DNA of 64,000 nucleotides from an uncultured Bacteroidota bacterium. Its GTDB lineage: Bacteria; Bacteroidota; Bacteroidia; Flavobacteriales; Flavobacteriaceae. The notes under the pieces were generated by a model. The model did no database searches and was not told the origin of the DNA. It worked only from the letters and a program-made list of their open reading frames with translations. This document shows, piece by piece, positions 8,117 to 17,073 of this stretch; the stretch's first letter is position 1, and each line of letters starts with the position of its first letter. The stretch lies in NCBI GenBank assembly GCA_902535165.1, contig CACASE010000002.1:62001-126000 (forward strand), read 5' to 3'. Both the position numbers and the translations under genes were made by a program.

Positions 8117-11100
8117 TATATACTTTTATCAATATTTCTAACCTTAGTATGGTAAAATACGTTTGGCTTTGTTCCTACATATTCAAGAAGGTGATACACT
8201 CTTTCATCTTTCTTTCTCTTATATACTTCACTTTCCTTATTATTTATGTCTCCAAAACTCATAGCTCCTGTTGAACATGCTGCAGAACATGCACATGCAT
8301 CATTAAATTCATTTTTATCAACTTCCCTTCCTTCATTTTTAGCTTTTAAAATAACTGCTTGTGTTGACTGTATACAGAATGAACACTTCTCCATAACTCC
8401 TCTTGACCTTACAACAACATCTGGGTTTAAAACCATTTTACCTAAATCATCATTCATGTTAAAGTCAAACTCATCATTATTGTTATACAAAAACCAATTA
8501 AACCTTCTAACCTTGTAAGGGCAGTTATTAGCACAATATCTTGTTCCTACACATCTATTATAAGCCATGTGATTTTGACCTTGTCTACCATGAGACGAAG
8601 CTGCAACTGGACATACTGTTTCGCATGGAGCATGATTACAATGTTGACACATCACTGGCTGAAAGACAACTTGAGGATTTTCATTTGGATCTTCCATTTG
8701 ACCAAAAACAGTTAAAGAGTCAGAAATACCACTAATATTATCCTTGTTTTTATTATCATCCTCAAATGATACATCTGACGAATAGTATCTGTCAATTCTC
8801 AACCAATGCATATCCCTTGATTTTCTAATTTCTCTTTTTCCAACAACAGGAACATTGTTTTCAGCGTGACATGCAATAACACATGCTCCACAACCAGTAC
8901 AAGCATTTAAATCAATTGACAGATTAAAATGATGACCAATAGATCTATCAAATTCTTCCCAAATGTCAACTTCGCGTTTGTTAACAGGTGTTTCAATGTG
9001 ATCTTTAGAAACAACAGGTATTGGATTCCAATAGTTTTTGTCTTTTGTGTTAAATAACTCAAGCGTAGTTTCTCTTACAATATCACCTCTACCCATCAAG
9101 GTATTATGCAACTGTACACAAGCAAACTCATGAATTTCATAAACTGGCTTAATTTCAACATCCTGTAATTTTGAAAAATCCTTATAAAGTAAAAAGGCAT
9201 TTGAGCCAGTTTTCATTTCAGATTTAACACCTAGAGTTCTTCCATAACCAAAAGAAATTCCAACTGTTCCTATGGCTTGACCAGGTTGAATAATTACGGG
9301 TAACTTAATTTCTTCATCCTCAAGAACAACTTTGGCATAATTACTATTTAATGCACCATTGGATTCGTTGTAATTTTTAAGTCCAAGAGACTCTGCATCT
9401 TTTTTAGAGACAGTTAAGTAATTATCCCATGACACTCTTGAAATTGGGTCAGGAAACTCTTGAAGCCAAGGATTATTGGCTCTTTGACCATCACCCATTC
9501 CGATTTTAGAGTACAGAAATAATTCAAAATTTTTGGTCTTATTTTTTATTAAAGCATTTATAGAATTAACAACATCAATAGAGTTATTATTAAAATTAAC
9601 TTTTTTGTCTAAAGAATATACACCATCATGAATTGCTTTATTCCATGAGTCATTGGAATTTAAAATATTAGTTGTCCAATTTTCTTTCAACGTCTCATAC
9701 ATTGATTCTGAGCTATTAGACCATTTCAATAAACATTCTTCAGGTTGTCTTGTATCAAATAATGTTTTTATAGTTGGTTGACAAATACTGTATTCTCCAT
9801 TGATAAATTCAAAATCAGCCCAAGATTCTAAGTAATGAGAGCTAGCAGCAACATATTGACATTTTGATGAAGTTTCATCCATCTTCATAGAAATGTTAAC
9901 AGAAAAATCTAACTTCTCTAATGATTCTGAAAATTGTTTTGAGTTTGGTAGTGAGTATGCAGGATTAACTCCACTCATAATTAGCCCAGAAATTTCTTGA
10001 TTATAAATTTTATTTATTAGATCTGTCACCTTCTTATTTTTTCCTTGTCTTAATAGTGAAATTTTGGAAGTACTCTTACATTTACTTTTTACTAAATCAT
10101 TTATTGAATTAGTTAATATTTGTGCATGGATATCATCAATACCACAAACAACCAGAGATGAGCTACCATATGATATTAGATCGTCATAAATCTGATTTAA
10201 ATTTGATGAAAGTTTATCATCCAATTCTGGTAATTGAATATTTAAATTAGATACTTTTTTATATAAATGAGTAAGGAAAAGCTTTTGTAATGATGAAGAT
10301 ATTGGAATTCTAGAATCTGCATTTGCGCCTGTCACAGACATATTAGATTCAATCTGAATATGTTTTGACATCGATGCTGTGCCATCAATTTTAACTGGAA
10401 TTCTACCTTTTGCATAATCAGCATCATAATTTGATCCTAACCAATCTCCAAGAAAATCAGCACCTATTGAAAGGATGTATTTAGCTTTATCAAATTCATA
10501 ATAAGGTATTGCTCTAATACCATACATCATCTCATGAGCATCTAAAACAGAGCTTTCAGAAATTGAATCATATTCAACATGAGTGACATTTGGATATTTT
10601 TCTGTAAAAGATGAAATTATTTTCGATGTTGTTGGACTTACAATAGTGTTTGTCATCAAAACAACTGGCTTATTTGAGAATCTTAATAAATCTAATTTTT
10701 CAATAATCTTAGTGTCAAAATCATCCCAAGAAATATCTTTTCCAAGATGAATTGGCCCTTGAATTCTTGCACTATCATACATGGATAATATTGAAGCATG
10801 AACTCTAGCATTTGCTGATCCATGAAATTTAGCAAGTTTGTTATTTTCAATTTTTATAGGTCGACCTTCCCTAGTTTTTACTAAAATATTAGCACAATCA
10901 TATCCGTCGAACATTGAGGTTGCATAATAATTTGATATTCCAGGTCGTATTCTTTCAGGTTGAATTACATATGGAACTGATTTATGAACAGGGCCTTCAC
11001 AGCTAGCTAAAACAGCAGCTGATGTACTAAAACCTAAATATTTTAGAAAATCTCTTCTGTTTGTATTTGAGTTTTCAAGAGAATTTTTATCGGAAAGAAT

Positions 11101-11211
11101 ATCATCAACAGGTAGTTTTTCAACAAATTCATTATTTCTCAATGATTCTACCTTTGAGCTATCTGTTAACTCAATTTCACTTTTCCAATATTTCTTAATA
11201 TTCTTATTCAT
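8116..11211 (-). CDS. actB: Alternative complex III subunit ActB (iron-sulfur, molybdopterin-oxidoreductase-like)
   Basis: Large periplasmic iron-sulfur subunit of alternative complex III. A twin-arginine signal (RRDFLKYLGFSTSAAVLASC) lies near residue 50. The middle two thirds resemble a molybdopterin oxidoreductase fold that in ActB has lost its cofactor. The C-terminal third is ferredoxin-like, with cysteine clusters CTGCGACVIAC, CQHCNHAPCETVCP, CVGTRYCANNCP, CSFC and CACSAACSTGAMSF for several Fe-S clusters. I take the ATG at 11211 (1031 residues), which begins MNKNIKKYWKS like its relatives and lies 1 nt after the actA stop; a longer start would overlap actA. Confidence 0.94.
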   Translation of the reverse strand: MNKNIKKYWKSEIELTDSSKVESLRNNEFVEKLPVDDILSDKNSLENSNTNRRDFLKYLGFSTSAAVLASCEGPVHKSVPYVIQPERIRPGISNYYATSMFDGYDCANILVKTREGRPIKIENNKLAKFHGSANARVHASILSMYDSARIQGPIHLGKDISWDDFDTKIIEKLDLLRFSNKPVVLMTNTIVSPTTSKIISSFTEKYPNVTHVEYDSISESSVLDAHEMMYGIRAIPYYEFDKAKYILSIGADFLGDWLGSNYDADYAKGRIPVKIDGTASMSKHIQIESNMSVTGANADSRIPISSSLQKLFLTHLYKKVSNLNIQLPELDDKLSSNLNQIYDDLISYGSSSLVVCGIDDIHAQILTNSINDLVKSKCKSTSKISLLRQGKNKKVTDLINKIYNQEISGLIMSGVNPAYSLPNSKQFSESLEKLDFSVNISMKMDETSSKCQYVAASSHYLESWADFEFINGEYSICQPTIKTLFDTRQPEECLLKWSNSSESMYETLKENWTTNILNSNDSWNKAIHDGVYSLDKKVNFNNNSIDVVNSINALIKNKTKNFELFLYSKIGMGDGQRANNPWLQEFPDPISRVSWDNYLTVSKKDAESLGLKNYNESNGALNSNYAKVVLEDEEIKLPVIIQPGQAIGTVGISFGYGRTLGVKSEMKTGSNAFLLYKDFSKLQDVEIKPVYEIHEFACVQLHNTLMGRGDIVRETTLELFNTKDKNYWNPIPVVSKDHIETPVNKREVDIWEEFDRSIGHHFNLSIDLNACTGCGACVIACHAENNVPVVGKREIRKSRDMHWLRIDRYYSSDVSFEDDNKNKDNISGISDSLTVFGQMEDPNENPQVVFQPVMCQHCNHAPCETVCPVAASSHGRQGQNHMAYNRCVGTRYCANNCPYKVRRFNWFLYNNNDEFDFNMNDDLGKMVLNPDVVVRSRGVMEKCSFCIQSTQAVILKAKNEGREVDKNEFNDACACSAACSTGAMSFGDINNKESEVYKRKKDERVYHLLEYVGTKPNVFYHTKVRNIDKSI

Positions 11212-11212
11212 C

Positions 11213-12475
11213 TTAATAATGACACTTACCACACTCTAATCCACCCATCTGAGCAACCGTTAATTTTTCAACACCATATTTTTTAGATAATTCTTCATGA
11301 ATTTTTGTGTAATAATCATTGTCTTTAACTTTTACATCTGATTCACGATGACAGTTAATACACCATCCCATGGTTAGAGGAGAATACTGATATGCAATTT
11401 CCATTTCCTCAACTGGTCCATGACATTCTTGGCACTCAATTCCTGCTACATTTACGTGTTGAGAGTGGTTAAAATAAACATGATCTGGTAAATTATGTAT
11501 TCTAACCCATTTTACAGGTTCGGTATCTCCAGTATAAATTCTTCTTTCTTCATCCCATCCAACAGCCTTATATAATTTTTTAATTTCGTTTGTATAAAAT
11601 TCTTTTGTATAGCCCAACTCTAAATCTTCCTCACCATTATATTCAGCAATATTTTGATGACAATTCATACAAACATTAAGCGATGGTATACCAGAATGTT
11701 TAGAGACGCGAGCAGATGAATGACAATATTGACAATCAATTTGATTTGCACCGGAATGTATTTTATGGGAATAGTGAATTGGCTGAATCGGCATGTAACC
11801 TTGATCAATCCCAACTTGCATCAACCAACCATAAGCAAAGTATGCACTAGATAGCAAGAAAAATACTACCGAACAAAATACTAAAAACTGGTTTTGAATA
11901 AAAAGTATCCAAATTGGCTTACTTGGTTTTTTTGCTTTCTTTTCTATTACAATTCCATTATTAAGCGCTATTGCTCTTAGTGTCTTATTAACTAAATACA
12001 ACATTGAAATAAGAACTAATAGTATTACAATCAGAACAGCAAGTATGATATCAGTTGAAATTGAGCTTTCTGATTGCAGTTGAACAGCACCTGCATCTGC
12101 AACAGCTGTAACAACAGGTTCTGGTACATAGTCAGTGTATGCTAGTATGTTATCAATATCTTCATTTGAAAGTTGAGGAAAGGCATTCATTGCAACTTTA
12201 TTCCATTCTTCATAAATTGCGACAGCACGCTCATCGCCAGATTTAATCATAGCAGAGCTATTTTTAATCCAGGAATAGAGCCACTCTTTCTCATATTTAG
12301 CAGATACGCCAGCAAGCTTAGGACCTACAAGATTCTTATTTAATTTATGACAAGCTGCACAATTAGAATTAAATAAAGATTTTCCTTTTGAGATGTCAAC
12401 ATCCTGAGAATGAGAGTAAAAGGAAAAAAATAAGAGTGAAAAAAAGAGCGTAAAAAAGCTCCTAACATTTTTCAA
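11213..12475 (-). CDS. actA: Alternative complex III subunit ActA, multihaem cytochrome c
   Basis: First gene of the alternative complex III operon. An N-terminal monohaem domain (CAACH) is followed by two membrane helices and a pentahaem domain with CQYCH, CMNCH, CQECH, CINCH and CGKCH, six CXXCH motifs in all. The N-terminal haem domain is fused ahead of the usual pentahaem ActA, as in other Flavobacteriia. No ATG gives a sensible start. The TTG at 12475 gives a clean signal peptide (MKNVRSFFTLFFSLLFFS, then SHSQ); a TTG at 12529 would add 18 residues. The start is therefore uncertain, the identity is not. Confidence 0.92.
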   Translation of the reverse strand: MKNVRSFFTLFFSLLFFSFYSHSQDVDISKGKSLFNSNCAACHKLNKNLVGPKLAGVSAKYEKEWLYSWIKNSSAMIKSGDERAVAIYEEWNKVAMNAFPQLSNEDIDNILAYTDYVPEPVVTAVADAGAVQLQSESSISTDIILAVLIVILLVLISMLYLVNKTLRAIALNNGIVIEKKAKKPSKPIWILFIQNQFLVFCSVVFFLLSSAYFAYGWLMQVGIDQGYMPIQPIHYSHKIHSGANQIDCQYCHSSARVSKHSGIPSLNVCMNCHQNIAEYNGEEDLELGYTKEFYTNEIKKLYKAVGWDEERRIYTGDTEPVKWVRIHNLPDHVYFNHSQHVNVAGIECQECHGPVEEMEIAYQYSPLTMGWCINCHRESDVKVKDNDYYTKIHEELSKKYGVEKLTVAQMGGLECGKCHY

Positions 12476-12641
12476 AAAAAGAAAGTTTATTTTAGTTTTT
12501 AAAAGGTTGTTTTTTCTAGTTTCCAACAATCAAAAATTGCTCATTCTTTTAAAGAGAGTAAATATAATAAAGAATTATTATATTAGGAAAGAAAAATAGT
12601 TGATTTTTCTCTAATTTTAATTGAATAAAAGCTATCACGTA

Positions 12642-13049
12642 ATGCACATCGTAATGTATAATTGTTTTTTAAGTAAAAAATCTTTTTTTTCTATTTTTTT
12701 TGCCTTGATTTTTTTTAATGTTTCTAGCCAGAATTTAAATAGAAAAATAAATGATAATCCTAAGTTTTTAAAACTAATTGAACTGTCAAAAAATGCTAAT
12801 AATGAATACTTTAAGTCAAATTATTTTTCAATTCAAGTTTACAGCGGAACATATAATGAAGCTGATTCTATTATGAATTTTGTGAAGGAGAAATATATTA
12901 ATGACAGTATTTATTTTTTCTTTGAAACACCAAACTATAAAGTTCAGTTAGGAAAATATAGGTCTAAAATTGAAGCTCAAAAAAGTCTAAGAGAAGTGTC
13001 AAAAGTATTCAAATCAGCATTTATTCTAAAACCTAATACTAAGACTTAA
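12642..13049 (+). CDS. Small exported SPOR-like domain protein
   Basis: A protein of about 135 residues with a hydrophobic N-terminal segment ([17 protein letters not shown]) that looks like a signal peptide, followed by a basic linker and a C-terminal SPOR-like fold: [19 protein letters not shown], then [22 protein letters not shown] domains bind denuded peptidoglycan. The gene stands between the divergent act operon and infB, the place a SPOR gene occupies in related genomes. Possible starts are the ATGs at 12642 and 12654, or a TTG at 12621; the ATG at 12654 gives the tidiest signal peptide. Its 3' end overlaps infB by 11 bp. Confidence 0.75.
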   Translation: MHIVMYNCFLSKKSFFSIFFALIFFNVSSQNLNRKINDNPKFLKLIELSKNANNEYFKSNYFSIQVYSGTYNEADSIMNFVKEKYINDSIYFFFETPNYKVQLGKYRSKIEAQKSLREVSKVFKSAFILKPNTKT

Positions 13050-15567
13050 TTTTCTTTTTCACCTCGAGCTCAGTATAAAATTCAAGAGAATCTCCAACTT
13101 TTATATCATTGTAATTTTTTAATTGAATTCCACAGTCATAGCCTTTGGAGACTTCTTTGACATCATCTTGAAACCTTTTTAATGATGCTAAAGTTGTAGT
13201 TGTAATTACAATACCTTCTCTGATTAATCTAACATTTGATTTTCTGTACACTTTTCCATCAGTCATCATACATCCAGCTATTGTCCCAATTTTTGAAATT
13301 TTAAATGTTTCTCTAATCTCAGCAGCTCCAGAAACCTCCTCCTTTAAATCAGGGGAAAGCATCCCTTCCATGGCATCTTTTAGATCATTAATTGCATCAT
13401 AAATAATCGAGTAATTTCTTATATCAACATCTTCTTTTTCAGCAATACTTCTTGCATTGCCTGATGGCCTAACATTAAATCCTATAATTATTGCATCAGA
13501 GGCTGAGGCTAATAAAACATCAGATTCTGTAATTGCACCCACAGCTTTATGAACTATATTAACGTGAATCTCATCCGTTGATAATTTTTCAAAAGAGTCT
13601 GATAATGCTTCAACTGAACCATCAACATCACCTTTTAGGATAATGTTTAATTCTTTGAATTCTCCAAGAGCGATTCTTCTCCCAATCTCGTCAAGTGTAA
13701 GATGTTTTTGCGTTCTTACGCTCTGTTCCCTTACTAATTGTGTTCTTTTAGAAGCTATTTGCTTGGCTTCTTTTTCATCAACGAATACATTAAACTTATC
13801 CCCAGCTTGGGGAGCACCATCAAGACCCAAAACAGAAACTGGCATTGAAGGTCCAGCTGAGTCAATTTGATTTCCTCTTTCATCATAAAGTGCTCTGACT
13901 TTGCCGCTATACTGACCTGCAAGAAAATAATCTCCAACAAATAAATTTCCATTTTGAACCAAGAGAGTAGTTATGTAGCCCTTACCCTTATCAAGTCTAG
14001 CTTCAATAACAGATCCGCTAGCTGTTTTTTCAGGATTTGCTTTTAATTCTAAAAGCTCGGCCTCCAACATAATTTTTTCTAATAATTCTTCAACCCCAGT
14101 TCCTTTTAAAGCTGAAATATCTTGAGATTGAATTTTTCCTCCCCAATCTTCAACAAGAATGTTCATGCCTGAAAGCTTTTCTTTAATCTTATCAGGGTTA
14201 GCAACATCTCTATCAATCTTATTTATTGCAATTATCATGGGAACTCCCGCTGCCTGAGCATGGCTAATGGCCTCTTTTGTTTGCGGCATAATATCATCGT
14301 CAGCAGCAATAACAATTACAGCAATATCTGTTAATTGTGTTCCTCTTGCTCTCATTGCAGTGAATGCTTCATGACCTGGCGTATCTAAAAATGTTATTTT
14401 ATTTCCATTTTTTAATTCAACATTATATGCACCAATGTGCTGAGTTATACCACCGGACTCACCAGCAATTACATTTTCATTTCTAACATAATCTAATAGA
14501 GAAGTTTTACCATGATCAACATGGCCCATAACTGTAACAATAGGTGGTCTTGGTTTTAAATTATCAGGTGAATCATCCTCTTCTTGTATAGATTCTTCAA
14601 TCTCGGCTGTGACAAACTCAACCTCAAATCCAAATTCATCAGCCACCAATGTTAAAATTTCAGCATCTAATCTTTGGTTCATTGTTACCATTATTCCTAG
14701 TGACATACATGCTGATATAATTTCATTTCCTGAAACATCCATCATTGTAGCAATTTCACCAACAGTAATAAATTCTGTTACCTTAATTACTTTTTTTTCA
14801 GCTTCAGTTTTTTCGACATCTTCTTCAAATCTTTTCTTGTGAGTATCTCTTTTTTCTTTTCTGTATTTTGATGCTCTTGATTTAGAAGAAGTTTGTAATT
14901 TCTCTAATGTTTCCTTAATTTGTTTTTGCACTTCATCATCAGATGGTACAGTAGGGGCTACCTTACTTTTTGTTATTTTAAAATTTTTATTTTTATCAAC
15001 TGCAGAATCTTTGGTAATTATATCCTTTGCTATTCTCCTTCTTTTTCTTTTTGTTTTTTGATCTGTATCATCCTTTGACTCTGGCTTTTTAAAACTTTCA
15101 AGATTGATAGTTTGACCTGTTTCTTTTATGCCTGAAAGTTTTTCATACTTGGTGTCAATTTTTGATGAAGTTTTATCTATATTTTCGACTATATTTTTTT
15201 CCTCAGTTTTCTTTTGTGAAACTGGCTTTTCTAAATCAATTTCTCCAACTTTTTTAAATTGTTGTATTGATGACTTAGATGTGATAACTTTTCTTTGAAT
15301 TTTTAATTCTTTTTCTTGTTCAGCTTTTGCTTTGATAACTTCTTTTTCTTTTTTCTTCTCCTCACTTAAATCATCCGATTCAACTTTACTTGATCTGTCT
15401 GAACTGAACTCATTTAATAATAAGTCATATTGAATTTGTGAAATTTTTGTGGTGGGTCTTGCTTCAATATTATGACCTTTTGAGGATAAAAATTCCACAA
15501 CCCTTTCCAAGGAGATATTAAATTCTCTTAAAACTTTATTCAATCTAATTTTGTTCAATTCTGACAT
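13039..15567 (-). CDS. infB: Translation initiation factor IF-2
   Basis: GTPase that places initiator tRNA on the 30S subunit and promotes subunit joining. The 842-residue protein has an IF2 N-domain at residues 1-40, a long Lys/Glu-rich linker to about 255, a second IF2-N module at about 265-315, then the G domain with GHVDHGKTS (G1), DTPGHEAF (G3) and NKID (G4), followed by domains II-IV. It lies 4 bp after nusA on the same strand, the classical nusA-infB pairing. The linker is shorter than in many Flavobacteriia, in keeping with a compact genome. Confidence 0.97.
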   Translation of the reverse strand: MSELNKIRLNKVLREFNISLERVVEFLSSKGHNIEARPTTKISQIQYDLLLNEFSSDRSSKVESDDLSEEKKKEKEVIKAKAEQEKELKIQRKVITSKSSIQQFKKVGEIDLEKPVSQKKTEEKNIVENIDKTSSKIDTKYEKLSGIKETGQTINLESFKKPESKDDTDQKTKRKRRRIAKDIITKDSAVDKNKNFKITKSKVAPTVPSDDEVQKQIKETLEKLQTSSKSRASKYRKEKRDTHKKRFEEDVEKTEAEKKVIKVTEFITVGEIATMMDVSGNEIISACMSLGIMVTMNQRLDAEILTLVADEFGFEVEFVTAEIEESIQEEDDSPDNLKPRPPIVTVMGHVDHGKTSLLDYVRNENVIAGESGGITQHIGAYNVELKNGNKITFLDTPGHEAFTAMRARGTQLTDIAVIVIAADDDIMPQTKEAISHAQAAGVPMIIAINKIDRDVANPDKIKEKLSGMNILVEDWGGKIQSQDISALKGTGVEELLEKIMLEAELLELKANPEKTASGSVIEARLDKGKGYITTLLVQNGNLFVGDYFLAGQYSGKVRALYDERGNQIDSAGPSMPVSVLGLDGAPQAGDKFNVFVDEKEAKQIASKRTQLVREQSVRTQKHLTLDEIGRRIALGEFKELNIILKGDVDGSVEALSDSFEKLSTDEIHVNIVHKAVGAITESDVLLASASDAIIIGFNVRPSGNARSIAEKEDVDIRNYSIIYDAINDLKDAMEGMLSPDLKEEVSGAAEIRETFKISKIGTIAGCMMTDGKVYRKSNVRLIREGIVITTTTLASLKRFQDDVKEVSKGYDCGIQLKNYNDIKVGDSLEFYTELEVKKKIKS

Positions 15568-15571
15568 TTAG

Positions 15572-16810
15572 TTAATTATTATCATCAAACTCTTCACTTA
15601 AAATTTTTCTAACGTCTATAATAGTTTCCTCTTCAAGATCAGTCCTTTTAACAAGATCTTCAAGGTCTTGTTCCAAGATACTTTTTGCCGTATCTAATCC
15701 AACTTTTTTAAATTCATCAATTATCCAACTCTCAATTTCATCAGAAAATTCTGTTAATTCAACATCCTCCTCGGAACCTTCACGAAAAACATCTATCTCA
15801 TAACCAGTCAATTGACCTGCTAACTTAATATTATAACCTCCCCTTCCAATTGCCTTTGATACTTGATCTGCATCTAAATAAACTTGGACAGTCTTATTAT
15901 CTTCATCAATTTTCAAAGAAGTTACTTTTGCAGGACTAAGAGCTCTATTAATAAATAATTGAATATTATTTGTGTAATTAACTACATCAATATTTTCATT
16001 ACCTAGTTCTCTTACTATTCCATGAATTCTAGAACCTTTCATACCGACACAAGCCCCAACTGGATCAATTCTATCATCATATGAGTCAACTGCAACTTTA
16101 GCCTTCTCACCAGGAATTCTGACAACTTTTTTAATTGAGATTAAACCATCAAAAACCTCTGGAATATCTTGCTCAAATAATTTTTCAAGAAATTTTGGTG
16201 AAGTTCTTGACATGATAATTGCAGGTTTTGTTCCTTTTAACTCAACAGACTCAATAATTCCTCTAACTGAATCTCCCTTTCTGTAAAAATCTGATGGAAT
16301 CTGTCTATCCTTAGGCATAATAATTTCATTACCATCATCATCTAAAAGAATGACAACATTATGGCGAATATGATGAACCTCAGCAGTATAAATTTCACCA
16401 ACTAAATCAACAAATTGTTTATAGATAATTCCATTATCATGTTCATGTATTTTAGCAACTAGATTTTGTCTTAGAGAGAGTACAACCCTACGGCCTAAGT
16501 CGACAAGCTTAACTTCCTCAGAAACATCTTCCCCTACTTCAAAATCAGGTTCAATTTTCTGAGCATCAGTAAGAGATATTTGACTATTTTCATCTTCGAC
16601 TTCACCGTCACTAACAACTATTCTATTTCTCCATATTTCAAGATCTCCTTTGTCTGGATTTATAATGACATCAAAATTGTCATCATCACCAAACTTTCGC
16701 TTTAATGTATTCCTAAAAACTTCCTCAAGAATTGACATCAATGTTACCCTGTCAATATATTTTTCATCTTTAAACTCAGAAAAAGATTCAATTAATGATA
16801 AATTATCCAT
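15572..16810 (-). CDS. nusA: Transcription termination/antitermination protein NusA
   Basis: RNA polymerase-associated factor acting in pausing, termination and antitermination. The start is set at the ATG at 16810 (MDNLSLIESFSEFKDEKYIDR), which matches the usual family start; the longer reading is upstream leader. Order: N-terminal RNAP-binding domain (1-125), S1 domain (about 130-200), KH1/KH2 (about 225-345, with GACVGMKGSRI and AIGRGGYNIKLA), and an acidic C-terminus. It is coupled to infB. The usual upstream neighbour rimP is missing; tRNA-Gln is there instead. The leader contains a strong hairpin and a good -7 element. Confidence 0.96.
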   Translation of the reverse strand: MDNLSLIESFSEFKDEKYIDRVTLMSILEEVFRNTLKRKFGDDDNFDVIINPDKGDLEIWRNRIVVSDGEVEDENSQISLTDAQKIEPDFEVGEDVSEEVKLVDLGRRVVLSLRQNLVAKIHEHDNGIIYKQFVDLVGEIYTAEVHHIRHNVVILLDDDGNEIIMPKDRQIPSDFYRKGDSVRGIIESVELKGTKPAIIMSRTSPKFLEKLFEQDIPEVFDGLISIKKVVRIPGEKAKVAVDSYDDRIDPVGACVGMKGSRIHGIVRELGNENIDVVNYTNNIQLFINRALSPAKVTSLKIDEDNKTVQVYLDADQVSKAIGRGGYNIKLAGQLTGYEIDVFREGSEEDVELTEFSDEIESWIIDEFKKVGLDTAKSILEQDLEDLVKRTDLEEETIIDVRKILSEEFDDNN

Positions 16811-16840
16811 AACTAATATTTTAAGTATATATAATAAATA

Positions 16841-16857
16841 AGGGGACAAAGTCCCCT
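16841..16857 (-). terminator. GC-rich hairpin between tRNA-Gln and nusA (terminator or nusA leader attenuator)
   Basis: AGGGGAC, a 3-nt loop and GTCCCCT form a perfect 7-bp stem, the most G+C-rich hairpin seen in any intergenic region here. On the minus strand it is followed by TATTTATTATATA. It lies 31 nt before the nusA ATG and downstream of both tRNA-Gln and the putative nusA promoter, so it could end the tRNA transcript, attenuate nusA, or both. Confidence 0.6.
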
Positions 16858-16874
16858 CATTTTTCTATCACGTG

Positions 16875-16882
16875 CAAATATA
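16875..16882 (-). promoter_or_regulatory. Candidate -7 element of nusA-infB promoter
   Basis: TATATTTG on the minus strand fits TAnnTTTG. It would place the transcription start near 16870, giving a leader of about 60 nt that contains the hairpin at 16841-16857. The -33 region would fall at the 3' end of the tRNA gene and is not a clear TTTG. Confidence 0.45.
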
Positions 16883-16905
16883 ATAAAATATATTACACCT
16901 AAAAG

Positions 16906-16978
16906 TTGGCCTACTAGGGATCGAACCTAGACTCTTCTGGACCAAAACCAGACGTGTTGCCAGTTACACCATAGGCCA
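16906..16978 (-). tRNA. tRNA-Gln (anticodon UUG)
   Basis: On the minus strand the 73-nt sequence folds as a full cloverleaf. The acceptor stem pairs TGGCCTA with TAGGCCA and has discriminator A. The anticodon stem TCTGG/CCAGA encloses loop TTTTGGT with anticodon TTG. The T arm CTAGG/CCTAG contains TTCGATC. The 3' CCA is not encoded. The weak first pair U1-A72 is typical of tRNA-Gln. It has a strong promoter upstream and a hairpin downstream. Confidence 0.95.
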
Positions 16979-16987
16979 ATTGGATTT

Positions 16988-17019
16988 CAAATTTAAAATA
17001 AAGTTATAGGCTGGACAAA
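16988..17019 (-). promoter_or_regulatory. tRNA-Gln promoter (TTTG-N20-TAAATTTG)
   Basis: On the minus strand TTTG (17019-17016), a 20-bp spacer and TAAATTTG (16995-16988) match the Bacteroidota housekeeping promoter closely. The predicted start lies a few bases before the mature tRNA 5' end at 16978. Confidence 0.7.
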
Positions 17020-17073
17020 TTAAATTAAGTAATTCATTATTTAGATACTATTGTTTATTTTCGCTTGAAATCT

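Noticed and set aside
16841-16857. The GC hairpin as a plus-strand terminator
   Set aside because: No plus-strand gene ends upstream of it; both flanking genes are on the minus strand, so only the minus-strand reading makes sense.
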